6,031 nucleotides of DNA, from assembly GCA_025934545.1 (NCBI GenBank), contig JAICXV010000159.1, positions 1 through 6,031 of the forward strand, in the 5' to 3' direction. The position numbers and the translations under genes were made by a program. The DNA comes from Verrucomicrobiia bacterium (GTDB lineage Bacteria; Verrucomicrobiota; Verrucomicrobiia; Limisphaerales; Palsa-1400). Below the pieces are notes generated by a model. That model was not told the DNA's origin. It worked only from the letters and a program-made list of their open reading frames with translations, and made no database searches. Positions 4,598 to 6,031 of this stretch are shown one piece after another. How positions within the stretch are numbered: the first letter of the stretch is position 1; each line of letters begins with the position of its first letter.

Positions 4598-5578
4598 ATG
4601 AGCGCCCTCATTCCCGCACCAGCAGCTGACCCCTGGATGATTTTCCACAACGGCCACTACTACTATTGTGAGAGCCGTAACCAAACGACCATTCACGTCC
4701 GCAAGGCCGGTGGCGTTTTCGATATCGGCATGGCCGAGAACGTTCAGGTCTGGGAACCGCCCCAAAACGCCGCGAACAGCGAGAACGTCTGGGCGCCCGA
4801 ACTCCACTTCATCGAAGGCAAATGGTACATCTACTATGCCGCCGATGACGGCAAAAACGAGAATCACCGCATGTGGGTGCTCGAAGCCGAAACCGACGAC
4901 CCGCAAGGTTCCTACCGCTGCAAAGGCATGTTGGACACGCAAGGCTGGGCCATTGATGGCACGATTTTGGAAGCCAACGACAAGCGTTACATGGTTTGGT
5001 CCGGATGGCCGGGAGCGAAAGACGGCCAGCAGAATCTTTACGTCGCCCCCATGTCCAATCCGTGGACTTTGGCCGAAGAGCGCACACTCTTGACCAGCCC
5101 CACCGAGAGTTGGGAAAAGAACACGATGGCCATTTGCGAAGGCCCCCAGGTGCTGAAGCGCAACGGCAAGACTTTTATCATTTATTCCGCCAGCGCGAGT
5201 TGGACAGTCGATTATTGCCTTGGAATGATCGCGCTCGATAACGAAGCGGATGTGCTCAATACGTCGGCCTGGCGCAAGATTTCGGAAGCTCCTGTTTTCC
5301 AAAAGACCAACAAAATCTGGGGTGTCGGCCATTGTTCATTTGTAAAGTCGCCCTGCCAGACTGAGGACTGGATCGTTTACCACGCCAAGTCCAAACGCAA
5401 AAAAGGCTGGGACGACCGTCATGTTCATACCCAACGTTTTTCGTGGCACAACGATCACCCGGTGTTCGGCATTCCTTCGCCCGAAGTTCGTCCGGAACGG
5501 ATCGTGACCGAAGTCATCCGACCAGTGCCCACCACTCGTCCGAGCGCCATTCCGGCCTTGGCTGGCTTGAGCGCATAA
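4598..5578 (+). CDS. GH43 glycosidase, probable exo-1,5-alpha-L-arabinofuranosidase
   Basis: This 326-aa protein is a complete five-bladed GH43 beta-propeller. The three invariant acids are visible: Asp11 (ADPW, general base), Asp120 (AIDGTI, pKa modulator) and Glu181 (CEGPQ, general acid). Supporting motifs are NVWAPELHFIEGKWYIYY (63-80), SNPWTL (153-158), IIYSASASWTVDY (194-206), GHCSF (244-248) and DWIVYHA (257-263). Their order and spacing resemble the GH43 subfamily 26 enzymes of Streptomyces, which release arabinose from linear 1,5-alpha-arabinan, so that activity is the best guess; other arabinosidase or xylosidase activity is possible. There is no signal peptide: the frame is blocked by a TAA at 4484 and no start codon lies between that stop and 4598, so it should be cytoplasmic and act on imported arabino-oligosaccharides. 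The last 20 residues are a Pro-rich tail. No Shine-Dalgarno sequence is seen. Confidence 0.9.
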   Translation: MSALIPAPAADPWMIFHNGHYYYCESRNQTTIHVRKAGGVFDIGMAENVQVWEPPQNAANSENVWAPELHFIEGKWYIYYAADDGKNENHRMWVLEAETDDPQGSYRCKGMLDTQGWAIDGTILEANDKRYMVWSGWPGAKDGQQNLYVAPMSNPWTLAEERTLLTSPTESWEKNTMAICEGPQVLKRNGKTFIIYSASASWTVDYCLGMIALDNEADVLNTSAWRKISEAPVFQKTNKIWGVGHCSFVKSPCQTEDWIVYHAKSKRKKGWDDRHVHTQRFSWHNDHPVFGIPSPEVRPERIVTEVIRPVPTTRPSAIPALAGLSA

Positions 5579-5584
5579 CTTTTC

Positions 5585-5670
5585 CCCCACCGCTCCTCGC
5601 GGGCAGATCTGCCCCAGACTGCCCGTGAGGGTGCGGAGGTTTTAAACGCAGACCTTGACTGCGGGTGGGG
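5585..5670. repeat. Outer inverted repeat enclosing the stem-loop region
   Basis: CCCCACCGC (5585-5593) pairs with GCGGGTGGGG (5661-5670) with one bulged G, enclosing the 5595-5630 hairpin and a 30-base remainder. The 86-nt block could fold as one branched RNA between the GH43 and FmdB genes. Pairing of C- and G-runs is partly expected from composition. Confidence 0.3.
5595..5630 (+). terminator. Very strong stem-loop after the GH43 gene
   Basis: CCTCGCGGGCAG (5595-5606) pairs with CTGCCCGTGAGG (5619-5630) over 12 base pairs (one G-T). Within the loop TCTG (5608-5611) pairs with CAGA (5615-5618) around CCC. It begins 16 bases after the GH43 stop, as expected for a transcript end or a 3' stabilising hairpin. 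No T-run follows directly; the nearest is TTTT at 5640-5643, so it is not a textbook intrinsic terminator. The segment also contains a perfect 14-bp palindrome at 5601-5614, giving a competing hairpin. Confidence 0.4.
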
Positions 5671-5692
5671 AAGGGGCGATTTATTTCGCAAG

Positions 5693-6031
5693 ATGCCGAT
5701 CTACGAATTTGCCTGCCCGGACTGTCGCAGGATTTTCAATTTTCTTTCCAAAACAATCAATCCGTCTCGCCTGCCGTCCTGCCCGAAATGCGGCAATAAG
5801 AAAATGATCAAACAGATGAGCGCCTTTGCCATGATGCACGGGAGCAAGGATTCGGATAGCGATACTTCAGGTCCGGAAGCGATGCCTGAATTAGACGATC
5901 CGCGCGTCGAACGAGCGATGTCTGAACTCGAACGTGACATGGCGCACCTGGACGAAAATAATCCCCGTCACATGGCGCATCTGATGAAAAAGATGAAGGA
6001 CATCATGCCTGCCGGGGCGGTGCCGAAAGAA
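5693..6031 (+). CDS. FmdB-type zinc-ribbon protein, cut by the right window edge
   Basis: The visible 113 residues begin MPIYEFACPDC, the hallmark start of the FmdB/CxxC zinc-ribbon family. Two CxxC pairs, Cys8/Cys11 and Cys30/Cys33, form the presumed zinc site, followed by the basic KKMIKQMSAF segment. After an acidic, Ser/Asp-rich linker (51-70) comes a Met-rich helical region (71-105) containing MAHL twice (83-86 and 94-97) and the NNPRHMAHLMKKM stretch that resembles C-terminal extensions seen in longer FmdB proteins. The frame is still open at the edge, so the C-terminus is missing. The family was named for a proposed regulator of formamidase/amidase genes in Methylophilus, but the role of most members is unknown. 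The start is the first ATG after the hairpin region; no strong ribosome binding site precedes it (a GGGGAAGGGG run at 5667-5676 is too far upstream). Confidence 0.85.
   Translation, partial: MPIYEFACPDCRRIFNFLSKTINPSRLPSCPKCGNKKMIKQMSAFAMMHGSKDSDSDTSGPEAMPELDDPRVERAMSELERDMAHLDENNPRHMAHLMKKMKDIMPAGAVPKE

Noticed and set aside
4592..5332. 246-codon open frame antisense to the GH43 gene
   Set aside because: It lies wholly opposite a gene with an intact catalytic triad and family motifs; long antisense frames are common in such DNA and its product has no recognisable features.
1705..5578. A single polysaccharide-utilisation operon
   Set aside because: The genes lie on different strands, are split by fumC and by hairpins, and no SusC/SusD-like or transporter gene is present in the window.

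Overview
The window looks like chromosomal DNA from a free-living, glycan-degrading bacterium. Moderately GC-rich coding sequence, loosely packed genes with 100-330 bp gaps, weak or absent Shine-Dalgarno sequences, and secreted esterase and sialidase-like proteins beside a GH43 enzyme all point towards the PVC group, most likely Verrucomicrobiota. That assignment is an inference from style and gene content; no rRNA or tRNA is present to confirm it. I see no mobile element, CRISPR array or phage gene.

Layout: (1) The left edge cuts a minus-strand gene of which only a signal peptide remains (1-114). (2) A divergent spacer with an AT-rich inverted repeat separates it from a secreted Fes/esterase-D-like alpha/beta hydrolase (231-1172, +). 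(3) An unrecognised 120-aa helical protein follows (1323-1685, +) and converges, with a 19-bp gap, on (4) a secreted sialidase-superfamily beta-propeller with three Asp boxes (1705-2712, -). (5) Divergent from it is a complete class II fumarase, fumC (2849-4267, +), ended by a plausible intrinsic terminator. (6) A 330-bp non-coding stretch (4268-4597) carries four TGTAACG repeats and several inverted repeats, and leads into (7) a GH43 glycosidase resembling exo-1,5-alpha-L-arabinofuranosidases, with its catalytic triad intact but no signal peptide (4598-5578, +). (8) A very strong stem-loop follows the GH43 stop, and (9) an FmdB-type zinc-ribbon protein (5693 to the right edge, +) runs out of the window.

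The genes do not form one operon: spacing, strand switches and hairpins suggest mostly single-gene transcription units. The esterase, the propeller protein and the GH43 enzyme are compatible with stepwise breakdown of plant or algal glycans (de-esterification outside the cell, arabinose release inside it), while fumarase and the FmdB protein are housekeeping. All protein families here are known. The parts least explained by known features are the structured leader upstream of the GH43 gene, the stem-loop region at 5585-5670, and the 120-aa hypothetical protein.
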